32,299 nucleotides of DNA from Myxococcus sp. CA023 (GCF_010998615.1 NZ_JAAEAH010000101.1:1-32299); one strand, 5' to 3'; shown: positions 18,258 to 26,505, counted from the first letter of the stretch. Numbers and translations: made by a program. The notes: generated by a model from the sequence alone, not told the origin.

Positions 18258-19361
18258 ATGAGGCGCACCGTGTCCATGGGACCTATCGCCTTCGACGCGA
18301 CACTCTGGGACGAGCCGACCACCGGCATCGGCCTGTACACCCGTTGCCTGGCCTCCGCCCTTGAGGCGCTCGGCGTCCAGCTCATCCGCGTAGGGGCTCA
18401 GTCATCCGGCGAGGCCCCTCGCGCGAAGGCAGGGCGCACCGCCTGGACGCTGGGCGGCTTGCCGCGCGTGCTCCAGGGCTCGGATGCGCCGCTGTATCAC
18501 GCACACGGTAACTTCAACCTGCCCCTCATCCGCGCGCCCGGCATGAAGTACGTGCTGACAGTGCACGATTTGATTCCGCTGCTGATGCCGGAGACGGTGT
18601 CGGCCGCGTTCCGTTGGCAGTTCCGGCTGTGGTTGTCCCGCAGCCTGATGGTGGCGGACCAGGTGGTGTGCGTGAGCGAGCGCACGCGGCAGGACCTGTT
18701 GACTCGCTACCCGGAGGCGGAGTCGCGCACGGTGGTGGTGCCCAATGGCGTGGACCACGTCCATGCGCCAGCCCTGGACGACACCAGCAAGGACTTCCTG
18801 CGCGCGCTCTCACTGCCGAAGGAGTACGTGCTCTATGCGGGCTCGCTCGACGTGCGGAAGAACGTGGACCTGGTGCTGGACGCGTTGGAGCGGCTGCGAC
18901 TGCGGGGCCGGCCTGCCTCGTTGGTGCTGGCGGGACAGAGCTGGTTCGGTGCGGGGCGCGTGGAGGCGCGCATCTCGCGGCTGCGCTCGGAGGGGTTCGA
19001 GGTGCGTTCACTCGGCTATCAGTCCGACGCCGTGTTCTACGAGCTGATGCGCCGCGCGGCCGTGTTCGTGTTCCCCTCTCGCTATGAGGGGTTCGGGCTG
19101 CCGCCGCTGGAGGCGATGCGGCTGGGGACGCCCACCATCGTCTCCACCGCGGGCTCGCTGCCGGAGGTCTGTGGCGACGCCGCGCTGAGTGTGGGGCCCG
19201 ACGATGCGAACGGGCTCGCGCGGGCGTTGGACCGGCTGCTCCACTCGCCGGAGGAGCGGCGGGCGCTCGCGGAGCGTGGAAAGGCGCAGGCCGCGAAGTT
19301 CACCTGGAAGCGGACCGCCGAGGGTACCTTGGCGGCGTACGAGGCCGCGCTGCGGCGATAA
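18258..19361 (+). CDS. Family 4 glycosyltransferase
   Basis: The 367-residue protein is a single GT4 transferase. It has T-G-I-G-L-Y-T-R near the N-terminus for acceptor binding, V-H-D-L-I-P-L-L, V-P-N-G-V-D-H-V-H at the domain junction, Y-A-G-S-L-D-V-R-K-N-V for phosphate binding, and F-P-S-R-Y-E-G-F-G-L-P-P-L-E with the E-x7-E pair (Glu277 onward). It diverges from the tandem GT4 gene with only about 29 bases between the two start codons. The ATG at 18258 lacks a clear ribosome binding site. The in-frame ATG at 18276, with GAGG 12 bases before it, is a reasonable alternative. The next gene starts 9 bases after its stop, so they are cotranscribed. Confidence 0.9.
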   Translation: MRRTVSMGPIAFDATLWDEPTTGIGLYTRCLASALEALGVQLIRVGAQSSGEAPRAKAGRTAWTLGGLPRVLQGSDAPLYHAHGNFNLPLIRAPGMKYVLTVHDLIPLLMPETVSAAFRWQFRLWLSRSLMVADQVVCVSERTRQDLLTRYPEAESRTVVVPNGVDHVHAPALDDTSKDFLRALSLPKEYVLYAGSLDVRKNVDLVLDALERLRLRGRPASLVLAGQSWFGAGRVEARISRLRSEGFEVRSLGYQSDAVFYELMRRAAVFVFPSRYEGFGLPPLEAMRLGTPTIVSTAGSLPEVCGDAALSVGPDDANGLARALDRLLHSPEERRALAERGKAQAAKFTWKRTAEGTLAAYEAALRR

Positions 19362-19369
19362 GGAGACGT

Positions 19370-19918
19370 ATGCGAAAGCTCGTGTGGAGTGGGGTGATGC
19401 TGTGTGGACTGCTCGCGGGCTGTGCGGGCCGGCAGGATACAGGCACTGCTTCGGTGGAACCGCCACCCGCCGAGGCCAGCGCGGAAGTGACGGCGCCGGC
19501 CCCTGAAGACACGCAGGCCACCGAGGTTCCGCCTGCCGGGGACGGTGAGGCGAAGGCGGCCGTCCAGCCCCTGGTGGTGACGCCCAATCCCGAGCCGAAG
19601 GACCCCATCAATGTCCGAAGCGCCACGGTGGACGGTGGCATCCTGACGCTGGCAGTGATGCATGGCGGAGGTTGCGCCGAGCACACGTACTCGCTGGCCT
19701 GGGATGGGAACCTCCAGCAGGGCGCGGATGGCACGCCCGTGGCGAACCTGGTGCTGGTGCACAATGGGAACAACGACCGGTGCAAGGCGCTCCTGCGGGC
19801 CAGTCCTCGCTTCGACGTGTCCTCGGTTTCGCAGCGCTTCGGGGCGCAGTTCGGGAAGTCCTCGGGCACGGTGAACCTGGTCGTGTCGGACCAGGCTCAC
19901 GTGCGCTACGACTTCTGA
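19370..19918 (+). CDS. Predicted lipoprotein
   Basis: The 182-residue protein has a clean lipoprotein signal, with L-L-A-G-C giving lipidated Cys18. The following Ala suggests outer-membrane sorting. Residues about 20-80 are a Pro/Ala/Glu-rich tether. The C-terminal half (about 80-182) is a small beta-rich domain. It has one Cys in G-G-G-C-A-E-H-T-Y-S-L and another in N-N-D-R-C-K-A-L-L, which could form a disulfide. I do not recognise the domain family. The start has a strong AAGGAGA at its back and lies 9 bases after the GT4 stop, so a role at the cell surface linked to the glycan is possible. It converges on the NADAR gene with only 3 bases between stops. Confidence 0.85.
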   Translation: MRKLVWSGVMLCGLLAGCAGRQDTGTASVEPPPAEASAEVTAPAPEDTQATEVPPAGDGEAKAAVQPLVVTPNPEPKDPINVRSATVDGGILTLAVMHGGGCAEHTYSLAWDGNLQQGADGTPVANLVLVHNGNNDRCKALLRASPRFDVSSVSQRFGAQFGKSSGTVNLVVSDQAHVRYDF

Positions 19919-19921
19919 GCC

Positions 19922-20443
19922 CTACGACTCAGCGGGGGACGCCTCGGTGACGCCCTCCGCCAGCAGGTCCTCGCGCAGCTTCGTGAGGACCTTGCCCAGC
20001 AGGTTCAGTCCTCGCCACTTCGCGGGGTGATGGATGCGCGGGTCCTCCTCATCCAACCCCACACCCCAGATGCGATCCACGGGGCTGGCTTCCACCAACT
20101 CCGTGCCCACGGTGGCCAGGAGTGCTTTCAGCAGCTCCGGGCTCTGGGTGAACTTCGCACGGTTGCCCTCGTAGACGATGCGCTCACGCGCCTTCTCCCA
20201 GCGCGCGTTGTCGAAATCGCGGACCTTGCGGCCCAGGGCCTTGTGCGTCTTGGGCGACTTCGATGACAGGATGCTCGCCAGCGCCTCGCTGTCACTGAAG
20301 AGCCGCGCCTTGCCTGCCATCATGTACTGCTCCGCGCACACGTAGCGCACGCCGTCCACGGCGAAGTCGGAAGGGTGCCACTGGGAGAAGGGGGAGTGCG
20401 CCTGCCAGAAGAAGGTGAACCGCTGCTGTCCTGCTTCGCTCAT
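19922..20443 (-). CDS. NADAR/YbiA family protein (DUF1768)
   Basis: The 173-residue protein matches the YbiA/NADAR family: F-F-W-Q-A-H-S-P-F-S-Q-W-H-P-S-D-F near the N-terminus, Y-V-C-A-E-Q-Y-M-M-A-G-K-A with the conserved Glu and Tyr, W-E-K-A-R-E-R-I-V-Y-E-G-N-R-A-K-F, and D-R-I-W-G-V-G-L near the C-terminus. YbiA is an N-glycosidase acting on early riboflavin-pathway intermediates. Other NADAR members remove ADP-ribose-type adducts from bases or act in defence systems. Which of these applies here cannot be decided from sequence. The ATG at 20443 follows GAGG at good spacing. A minus-strand TACAAT at 20467-20472 may be its -10 element. Confidence 0.88.
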   Translation of the reverse strand: MSEAGQQRFTFFWQAHSPFSQWHPSDFAVDGVRYVCAEQYMMAGKARLFSDSEALASILSSKSPKTHKALGRKVRDFDNARWEKARERIVYEGNRAKFTQSPELLKALLATVGTELVEASPVDRIWGVGLDEEDPRIHHPAKWRGLNLLGKVLTKLREDLLAEGVTEASPAES

Positions 20444-20466
20444 GGGCAACCTCGAGAATGGTGTTT

Positions 20467-20472
20467 ATTGTA
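20467..20472 (-). promoter_or_regulatory. Possible -10 element for the NADAR gene
   Basis: TACAAT on the minus strand lies 23 bases upstream of the NADAR start codon, in an AT-richer patch unusual for this window. No clear -35 is found at 16-18 bases from it. TTGTCA is present but 25 bases away. Confidence 0.33.
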
Positions 20473-20527
20473 CACGAACGTTGGTAGCCCAGCGGCCTGA
20501 CAAACGCCGTTACACTGCCCCACCTTC

Positions 20528-21253
20528 ATGACGCTCTCCGACGCCCTGCTCCTGCTGGAACGCTGCTTCACCGGGCTTGCGGAAGGCGCCCCCAGGCTCC
20601 GCGAGCAGGAAGACGCCCGCTTCGCCCTCCGCCCCAGCGCCGTGTGGCTGGAGTACCGCTGGTACGTCCACGAACGGGGGATGGCGGAGGTCTTCCTCAA
20701 GTGGCCCCGTGCCTCCACCGAGCAGCGCGCCGCGGCCGAGGCCACGGTGCTGCGCGTCCATCTGCTCGGCGTATCACCCACGCTTTCCCAACGTGCGGAG
20801 CAACTGCTCGTGGGAGGCACGCCGTCGAGAGATCGCATCATGGACCTCTTCGGCGATGACGGCGTGCGCCGGGAGTGCGTCTGCCTGGGCCGGACGAACG
20901 TCACCGTGGAGCACTGGGAGCCGCAGCCCGGCCCACGCCCGTTGCTGGATGATGCGCGCTTCACCTCGCTGGCCGAAGTGCTGGAGGCGCCGGACTCCAC
21001 GCCCGAGGCGCGTCACGAGGCGGTGCAGCGGCTGGCTGACGAGCGAAGCCCCCGCGTCGTGGCGGTGCTGCTCGCGCTGGTGGCGCGCAAGCACTCGCTG
21101 ATGGCGCTGCGGGTGTTGTCGGAGTGGGGCGTCGTCGGGGCGCGCGAGGCGCTTCAGCGGGACCTGGCCCAGGTGCGGCCAGACAATCCGGCGGACCTGT
21201 GGACCCTCACGGCGTTGGAGCGGCGGTTTCAGGCCTGGGCGGCGCTTCAGTGA
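20528..21253 (+). CDS. Unrecognised protein with possible HEAT-like C-terminus
   Basis: I do not recognise this 241-residue protein. It has no signal peptide or membrane helix and should be cytoplasmic. Residues about 1-130 are mixed alpha/beta, with several Trp and Tyr (V-W-L-E-Y-R-W-Y-V-H) and a Cys pair (E-C-V-C-L-G). From about 150 onward the sequence is made of paired helices, such as S-T-P-E-A-R-H-E-A-V-Q-R-L-A-D and S-P-R-V-V-A-V-L-L-A-L-V, which resemble HEAT-type repeats. Codon use matches the surrounding genes. No strong ribosome binding site precedes the ATG. It faces away from the NADAR gene across 84 bases and converges on rmd. Confidence 0.7.
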   Translation: MTLSDALLLLERCFTGLAEGAPRLREQEDARFALRPSAVWLEYRWYVHERGMAEVFLKWPRASTEQRAAAEATVLRVHLLGVSPTLSQRAEQLLVGGTPSRDRIMDLFGDDGVRRECVCLGRTNVTVEHWEPQPGPRPLLDDARFTSLAEVLEAPDSTPEARHEAVQRLADERSPRVVAVLLALVARKHSLMALRVLSEWGVVGAREALQRDLAQVRPDNPADLWTLTALERRFQAWAALQ

Positions 21254-21294
21254 ACAAAACTGGCGCGGCATCGGTCGCCCAGCCGAGCCTCCGA

Positions 21295-21326
21295 CGCGCG
21301 CGCATCCTTGGGGACACGCGCGCGCC
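21295..21326. terminator. Hairpin between convergent genes
   Basis: Alternating GC arms (21296-21303 and 21318-21325) pair perfectly over 8 bp around a 14-base interior. They lie in the 82-base gap between the unrecognised gene and rmd. It probably ends both transcripts, although alternating CG tracts could also adopt other structures. Confidence 0.5.
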
Positions 21327-21335
21327 TTCGCTTGC

Positions 21336-22262
21336 TCACGCCGCGCCGGGCACGCGGGGGCCGAGCACATCGCGCAGCGCGTCCGCCACGGTCAGCTTCG
21401 GGGCCCAACCCAGCGCCTTCAGCTTGTCGGGAGCACCGACGAGGCTGGGGATGTCGGAGGGACGCAGGCGCGCGGGGTCCAGCTCGATGCGCGCGTTGAT
21501 ACCCGCCAGCGACAGCATCTCCTCCAGCAGGCTGCGGATGGTACGGCCCTCACCGCTGCCGATGTTGTACGCCTGCCCCGGCTCGCCCTTGTCGAGCAGC
21601 AGCCGGTAGGCCTCCACCACGTCGCGGACGTGGGAGAAGTCGCGCACCGCATCCAGGTTGCCCGTGCGCAGCACCGGGTCCACCGTGCCCAGCCCGATGG
21701 CGCGAATCTGCGCCGCGAACGAGGGCACCACGAAGGTGGGGTCCTGCCCCGCGCCCAGGTGGTTGAAGGGCCGCGCCATGACGACCTCCAACCCGTAGCT
21801 GCGGTGGAACTGCACCGCGGCCAGCTCCGCTGCGGACTTGGAGGCCGCGTAGGGGCTCAGGGGCACCGCGGGGGTGTCCTCGGTGGCGCGCGTGCCTTCG
21901 GGCACCGGGCCGTACACCTCGCCGGAGCCCACCAGCACCACGCGCGCCTTCGGGACGCTCTCGCGCACCGCGGTGAGCAGGTGCACCACGCCCATGGTGT
22001 TCACCGCGAACACCCGGGACGGGTTGTGGTGGCTCTTTGCGACCGAGCTGAAGCCCGCCAGATGAATGATGCCCTCGGGCTTCGTCTCGGCCACCGCCGC
22101 CTTCACCGAGGCTTCATTGGCCACGTCGAAGTGCAGGGCGTTGCTGTTGATGCCCTCACCGCGCGGCCCATGGGCCTCCACCACGTCGTCGCCAGCGGCG
22201 CGCAGCAGGGCGCACAAGTGCCGGCCGACGAAGCCATCCGCGCCTGTTACCAGAATGCGCAT
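21336..22262 (-). CDS. rmd: GDP-6-deoxy-D-mannose reductase-like NAD-dependent epimerase/reductase
   Basis: The 308-residue protein is an extended short-chain dehydrogenase. It has G-A-D-G-F-V-G-R-H-L at residues 7-16 for the dinucleotide, I-H-L-A-G-F-S-S-V, G-S-G-E-V-Y-G, and the catalytic Y-A-A-S-K. The region A-R-P-F-N-H-L-G-A-G-Q matches the Rmd/GDP-4-keto-6-deoxy-D-mannose reductase group. It would reduce the Gmd product to GDP-D-rhamnose using NAD(P)H. Its ATG directly abuts the gmd stop codon (TAG then ATG), so the two are translationally coupled. Assignment to Rmd rather than another 4-reductase leans on this pairing. A GDP-6-deoxy-talose or related product cannot be excluded. Confidence 0.85.
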   Translation of the reverse strand: MRILVTGADGFVGRHLCALLRAAGDDVVEAHGPRGEGINSNALHFDVANEASVKAAVAETKPEGIIHLAGFSSVAKSHHNPSRVFAVNTMGVVHLLTAVRESVPKARVVLVGSGEVYGPVPEGTRATEDTPAVPLSPYAASKSAAELAAVQFHRSYGLEVVMARPFNHLGAGQDPTFVVPSFAAQIRAIGLGTVDPVLRTGNLDAVRDFSHVRDVVEAYRLLLDKGEPGQAYNIGSGEGRTIRSLLEEMLSLAGINARIELDPARLRPSDIPSLVGAPDKLKALGWAPKLTVADALRDVLGPRVPGAA

Positions 22263-23237
22263 CTACCGCTGCCCCGCCTTCACGCGCTCCAGGTCCGCGT
22301 CCACCATCATCTCCACCAGCTCCTTGAAGCGGACCTTGGGCTCCCAGCCCAGCTTCGTCTTCGCCTTGGCCGGGTCACCGATGAGCAGGTCCACCTCGGC
22401 GGGGCGCACGAAGGCCGGGTCGATGAAGACGTGCTTCTCCCAGTTCAGGCCCACGCGCGCGAAGGCAATCTCCACCAGCTCGCGCACGGTGTGCGTCTCG
22501 TTGGTGGCCACCACGTAGTCCTCGGCCTGCGGCTGCTGGAGCATCCGCCACATGGCGTCCACGTAGTCGCCCGCGAAGCCCCAGTCGCGCTTGGCGTCCA
22601 GGTTGCCCATGGGCAGCTTCTCCTGGAGGCCCAGCTTGATGCGCGCCACGTTGTACGTGACCTTGCGCGTGACGAACTCCAGGCCCCGGCGCGGCGACTC
22701 GTGGTTGAAGAGGATGCCGCTCACCGCGAACAGGTTGAAGGACTCGCGGTAGTTCACCGTGATGTGGTGGCCGTAGGCCTTGGCCACACCGTACGGGCTG
22801 CGCGGATAGAAGGGAGTGTCCTCCGTCTGCGGAACCTCCAGCACCTTGCCGAACATCTCGCTGGACGACGCCTGGTAGAAGCGCGCCTCCGGGCGGGTGT
22901 GGCGGATGGCTTCCAGCATCTTCGTCACGCCCAGCGCGGTGAACTCACCCGTGAGCACAGGCTGGTTCCAACTGGTGGGGACGAAGGACTGCGCCGCCAG
23001 GTTGTAGACCTCGTCGGGCTTCGTCAGGTTGAGCAGCGCCGCGAGCGAGAACTGGTCCAGCAAGTCGCCTTGGTGGAGCTGAATCTTCCCATGCAGGTGC
23101 TGGATGCGTTCGAACTTCTCCTCCGACGAGCGGCGCACCATGCCGTGCACCTCGTAGCCCTTCGAAAGGAGCAGCTCCGCGAGATAGCTGCCGTCCTGCC
23201 CCGTGATGCCCGTGATGAGTGCGCGCTTGGTCGCCAT
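22263..23237 (-). CDS. gmd: GDP-mannose 4,6-dehydratase
   Basis: Gmd converts GDP-D-mannose to GDP-4-keto-6-deoxy-D-mannose, the precursor of GDP-rhamnose and GDP-fucose. The 324-residue protein has I-T-G-I-T-G-Q-D-G-S-Y-L-A-E for NADP binding, the R-R-S-S loop, N-L-A-A-Q-S-F-V, S-S-S-E-M-F-G and the catalytic Y-G-V-A-K, with N-H-E-S-P-R-R-G following. The length is a little below that of the E. coli enzyme (about 370), similar to short bacterial forms. The ATG at 23237 gives M-A-T-K-R-A-L-I-T-G. A GTG 30 bases upstream would add an unlikely leader. It is first in the minus-strand gmd-rmd operon. Confidence 0.95.
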   Translation of the reverse strand: MATKRALITGITGQDGSYLAELLLSKGYEVHGMVRRSSEEKFERIQHLHGKIQLHQGDLLDQFSLAALLNLTKPDEVYNLAAQSFVPTSWNQPVLTGEFTALGVTKMLEAIRHTRPEARFYQASSSEMFGKVLEVPQTEDTPFYPRSPYGVAKAYGHHITVNYRESFNLFAVSGILFNHESPRRGLEFVTRKVTYNVARIKLGLQEKLPMGNLDAKRDWGFAGDYVDAMWRMLQQPQAEDYVVATNETHTVRELVEIAFARVGLNWEKHVFIDPAFVRPAEVDLLIGDPAKAKTKLGWEPKVRFKELVEMMVDADLERVKAGQR

Positions 23238-23267
23238 GTTCTTTTCTGTGTTGGCTGGAAGACGCAC

Positions 23268-23297
23268 TTTCTAGCCGACGCTGTCACCCATCGCCAA
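23268..23297 (-). promoter_or_regulatory. Candidate promoter for gmd-rmd
   Basis: On the minus strand TTGGCG (23297-23292) and TAGAAA (23273-23268) are 18 bases apart, in the 142-base divergent region between gmd and the phytase-like gene. The predicted start would leave a leader of about 22 bases before the gmd ATG. On the other strand a TTGAAA near 23320 could be a -35 for the phytase-like gene, but without a good -10. Confidence 0.35.
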
Positions 23298-23379
23298 CCG
23301 TTCCCGGCCGCTTCCTACTTGAAAGCCTGACGCCTCGTGCCAAGTTAGGGAGCTCCAATCGCTCAACGTGGAGGCGGTC

Positions 23380-24630
23380 ATGCGCAACCCAACCCCCCTG
23401 GCCCTGGCGGCGTTGCTCCTGGGCACTCCGGTGTCCGCGCAGGTCGCCGTGTCGCCGACGGCGCAGTCCGAGCCCGGCCCGTCCATCACCGGCGGGGTGC
23501 TCCAGGACGTGGCCCTCTGGGTGAGTCCCGGCGCCCCCAGCAGCAGCCTGTTCCTCACCGCCTACAACAGCCCCAACGCGGGCCTCGTCACCTTCGGCGT
23601 GGGGGGCGAGCAACTGGATGCGGAGCTCACGGATGGCCCGATGTTGGCCGTGGCCGTGCGGGACGGCTTCCCGCTGTCCGGGGTGCAGCAGACCCTGGTG
23701 GTGGCGGCCAGCATCAACTTCAACGGGCTGGCGGCCTACACGGTGGACCCCGACCGCGCGGACCGGGTGGTGCGGATCGGCGCCGCGGGCTTCCTGACGG
23801 GGACGCAGTTCTCCGCCGTGGCGCTCTATCAAAACGAGGACTCGGGCCGGTTCTATGTGTTCGCGGGCACGTCCACGGGCGTGCTCCGGCAGTACGAACT
23901 GGCCGGGGACACGGGGAGCGTGACGGCCACCCTGGTTCGCACGCTCACCACGACGGGGCCCATCGCGGGTCTGGCCGTGGACGAGGCGTCGGACTCCCTG
24001 TTCGTCACCCAGCAGGGGCAGGGCCTGTGGCGCTATCCGGCGGCCGCGGACGCGGACGTCACCGGTCAGCAGCTCTCCATCCAGGGCTCGGGCGGGCTCT
24101 CCGCCAATGTGGGCCGGGTCGCGCTGTACCGCGCGCGCAATGGCGAAGGGTACATCCTGGTCGCGGACACGGGCGCGGATGCGTTCGCCGTCTATGAGCG
24201 GCGCGCGAGGACCCTCGTGGGCTCGTTCCGGCTGGCTGACGCGGATGGGGGCGTCATCCGGGCGAATGACCCAGTGGCCCTCGCCGTCACCGCGTCGTCG
24301 CTGGGCACGACCTATCCCGACGGGCTCTTCGTGGGCAGTGACGCGTTCTCCAACCCGCAGCGCTTCCTGTACGCGCGCTGGCCGGCAGTCGCCGAGGCCT
24401 TCGACCCCGCGTTGCGAATCGACACGCGGTTCGACTCGGACGGGGGGACGGACGGGGGCACGGACGGTGGCCCGGGGGACGGAGGTGGCACCGGTGGTCC
24501 GGGGCCCGCGCCAGGCCCGGGCAATCGCCCCGACGAGTCGGGCTGCTCGTGTGCTTCGGCCTCCGTGCCGGCCACCGCTGCGTTCGCGTTGCTCGCCCTG
24601 GTGCGGGTGGGGCGCCGCCGTCGCGACTGA
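23380..24630 (+). CDS. Secreted phytase-like beta-propeller protein with MYXO-CTERM tail
   Basis: Phytases of this family release phosphate from inositol hexakisphosphate with calcium. The 416-residue protein has a signal peptide (cleavage expected after A-Q-like V-S-A, residue 20). A propeller of about 340 residues follows, with D-V-A-L-W-V-S-P, G-L-A-A-Y-T-V-D, G-V-L-R-Q-Y-E-L, V-R-T-L and L-F-V-T-Q-Q-G-Q-G-L-W-R-Y matching beta-propeller phytase blades. The usual E-G-C-V-A-D-D block reads I-A-G-L-A-V-D-E, so activity is uncertain. After a Gly/Asp/Thr-rich linker, residues 388-416 form a MYXO-CTERM sorting signal: G-C-S-C (Cys389, Cys391), a hydrophobic segment and R-R-R-R. This predicts myxosortase processing and surface anchoring or release. 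The ATG at 23380 has GGAGG five bases upstream. Confidence 0.82.
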   Translation: MRNPTPLALAALLLGTPVSAQVAVSPTAQSEPGPSITGGVLQDVALWVSPGAPSSSLFLTAYNSPNAGLVTFGVGGEQLDAELTDGPMLAVAVRDGFPLSGVQQTLVVAASINFNGLAAYTVDPDRADRVVRIGAAGFLTGTQFSAVALYQNEDSGRFYVFAGTSTGVLRQYELAGDTGSVTATLVRTLTTTGPIAGLAVDEASDSLFVTQQGQGLWRYPAAADADVTGQQLSIQGSGGLSANVGRVALYRARNGEGYILVADTGADAFAVYERRARTLVGSFRLADADGGVIRANDPVALAVTASSLGTTYPDGLFVGSDAFSNPQRFLYARWPAVAEAFDPALRIDTRFDSDGGTDGGTDGGPGDGGGTGGPGPAPGPGNRPDESGCSCASASVPATAAFALLALVRVGRRRRD

Positions 24631-24675
24631 AGCGCGTTGCCAGCGGGCGCGCGTCGCGCTGAAGTGCGCGCCCTC

Positions 24676-26463
24676 ATGCGTTTCTTTCGACTCATCGCCC
24701 TCGCGTTGGCGTGCGGGGCCACCACCGCGTGCTCCGGCTTCTGGACCCGCGGCGCACCGCCGGAGCCCATCCGCATCACCCTGGTGGGCATCAACGACTT
24801 CCACGGGCAGGTGGAGCCCCATCGCACGCCACTGAAGGACGGCCAGGTGGTGGAGGAGGGCGGCGCCGCCACGCTCGCGGCCTACGTGGCGCGGCTGCGC
24901 GCGGCCAACCCGGGCGGCGTGGTGCTGCTGGACGCGGGCGACATGTTCCAGGGCACGTTGCCTTCCAACCTCACGGAAGGGGCCGTCGTCGTCGACGTGT
25001 ACAACCACTTGGGGGTGGACGCGGCCGCCATTGGCAACCACGAGTTCGACTATGGCCCCGTGGGGCCGGGTTCCATGGCGCAGCGGCCCGGGGATGATGC
25101 GCTGGGTGCGCTCAAGGCGCGCATCGGCCAGGCGCGATTCCCCATGTTGTCGGCGAACCTCCGCGACGCCTCCACTGGCGCGCGCCCCGCCTGGACGGGC
25201 AATGACGGCACGTACCTGATGAAGGTCAAGGGCGTGAAGGTGGGCATCATCGGGCTCTCCACGGAGGACACCCCCAAGGTCACCAATCCCGCCAACGTGT
25301 CGTCCCTGCGCTTCCTGCCCCTGGCGCCCGCCGCGCTGGAAGCGTCCCGTTCCCTGCGCGCGCGCGGCGCGGAGGTGGTGGTGGTGGTGGCGCATGCGGG
25401 AGGCAAGTGCACGGACTTGAGCAACCCCCGCGACACGTCGAGCTGCGACGAGGGCGACGCGGAGATTCTGTCGATGCTGAAGGTCCTGCCGCCAGGCACG
25501 CTCGACGCCATCGTGGCGGGACACACCCACCAGACGATGGGCCACTTCTTCGCCCAGGTGCCCATCATCGAGACGACGGGGCTGGCGCGCTCCCTGGGCG
25601 TGGTGGAGCTGTTCGTGGACCCGGACAGTCGCCGCATCCTGCCCGAGCGCACCCGCATCCAAGCCGCCATTCCCCTCTGTGCGAAGGTGGACGCCACCCA
25701 GGGAACGTGTGACGGCCGCCGCCTGCGGAACGAGCCCCAGGTGCGCCTGGAGCCCGCGTTGTTCATGGCGGAGCCGGTGGTGCCCGACGCGCAGGTGGCG
25801 CCGCTGCTGGCGCCAGCGCTGGAGCTGGCACGGGAGGCGCAGAATCGCCAGCTGGGGCTCGTGGCGGCCACGCCCCTGGCTCGCGGCTACACGGAGGAGG
25901 GCGTGCTGGGCAATCTGGTGGCGGACGTGCTGCGTGCGTCGGCCAACGCGGACGTGGGGCTGATGAACCCGGGCGGCGTCCGCGCGGACCTGCCTGCGGG
26001 GCCGCTCACTTTCGGTCAGGTGTTCGAAGTGCTGCCCTTCGACAACACGGTGGCCGTGGTCACCCTGACGGGCCCCGAGCTGTCGCGGTTGCTGAACCTG
26101 GCCTATGGCAACGACATGGGCTCCGTCTTCGCCGTCTCCGGCCTCGAGGTGACGCTGGAGCGCTGCCCGGGGCCCGGGCGGTTCTCGGGAGTGGCCCTCA
26201 CCGGCGGTCAGCCGCTCGTGCTCGACCCCCGCAAGATGTACCGGGTGGCCCTCCCGGACTTTCTGGCGCGAGGCGGTGACGGGCTGGAGCCCCTCTTGAA
26301 CACCGTGCCACCGGAGCGCATCGAGATGACCCCCGTCGACGGGCTCGACTTGCGCGAAGCGCTCGTCGCCTACGGGAAAGCCCGGGGCGGCACGCTGGAG
26401 GCCCCCGAACTGGGACGTGTCCGCTACACGGGTGTAGCAGAGTGTCAGCAGGAGGCGCGCTGA
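24676..26463 (+). CDS. 5'-nucleotidase/UshA-family metallophosphoesterase, predicted lipoprotein
   Basis: The 595-residue protein has a metallophosphatase domain with D-F-H-G-Q at the start, D-A-G-D-M-F-Q-G-T, G-N-H-E-F-D-Y-G, V-A-H-A-G-G and G-H-T-H-Q, which give the two-metal site. The C-terminal 5'-nucleotidase domain has N-P-G-G-V-R-A-D, L-P-F-D-N-T-V and F-L-A-R-G-G-D-G. Family members dephosphorylate nucleotides or UDP-sugars outside the cytoplasm. The N-terminus is a signal with A-T-T-A-C (Cys19), a loose lipobox, so it is probably lipid-anchored. It lies 45 bases after the phytase-like gene and forms a likely phosphorus-acquisition operon with it. The ATG at 24676 is chosen because it starts the signal peptide. 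Its ribosome binding site is weak. Confidence 0.92.
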   Translation: MRFFRLIALALACGATTACSGFWTRGAPPEPIRITLVGINDFHGQVEPHRTPLKDGQVVEEGGAATLAAYVARLRAANPGGVVLLDAGDMFQGTLPSNLTEGAVVVDVYNHLGVDAAAIGNHEFDYGPVGPGSMAQRPGDDALGALKARIGQARFPMLSANLRDASTGARPAWTGNDGTYLMKVKGVKVGIIGLSTEDTPKVTNPANVSSLRFLPLAPAALEASRSLRARGAEVVVVVAHAGGKCTDLSNPRDTSSCDEGDAEILSMLKVLPPGTLDAIVAGHTHQTMGHFFAQVPIIETTGLARSLGVVELFVDPDSRRILPERTRIQAAIPLCAKVDATQGTCDGRRLRNEPQVRLEPALFMAEPVVPDAQVAPLLAPALELAREAQNRQLGLVAATPLARGYTEEGVLGNLVADVLRASANADVGLMNPGGVRADLPAGPLTFGQVFEVLPFDNTVAVVTLTGPELSRLLNLAYGNDMGSVFAVSGLEVTLERCPGPGRFSGVALTGGQPLVLDPRKMYRVALPDFLARGGDGLEPLLNTVPPERIEMTPVDGLDLREALVAYGKARGGTLEAPELGRVRYTGVAECQQEAR

Positions 26464-26505
26464 GCGCGTCCCGGCTGAAAATTCGGACGACGGCTGATCC
26501 GCTGA

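Noticed and set aside
15856..18261. Plus-strand open frame of 801 codons opposite the tandem GT4 gene
   Set aside because: It has no recognisable domain and typical shadow composition. The opposite strand encodes two complete GT4 domains.
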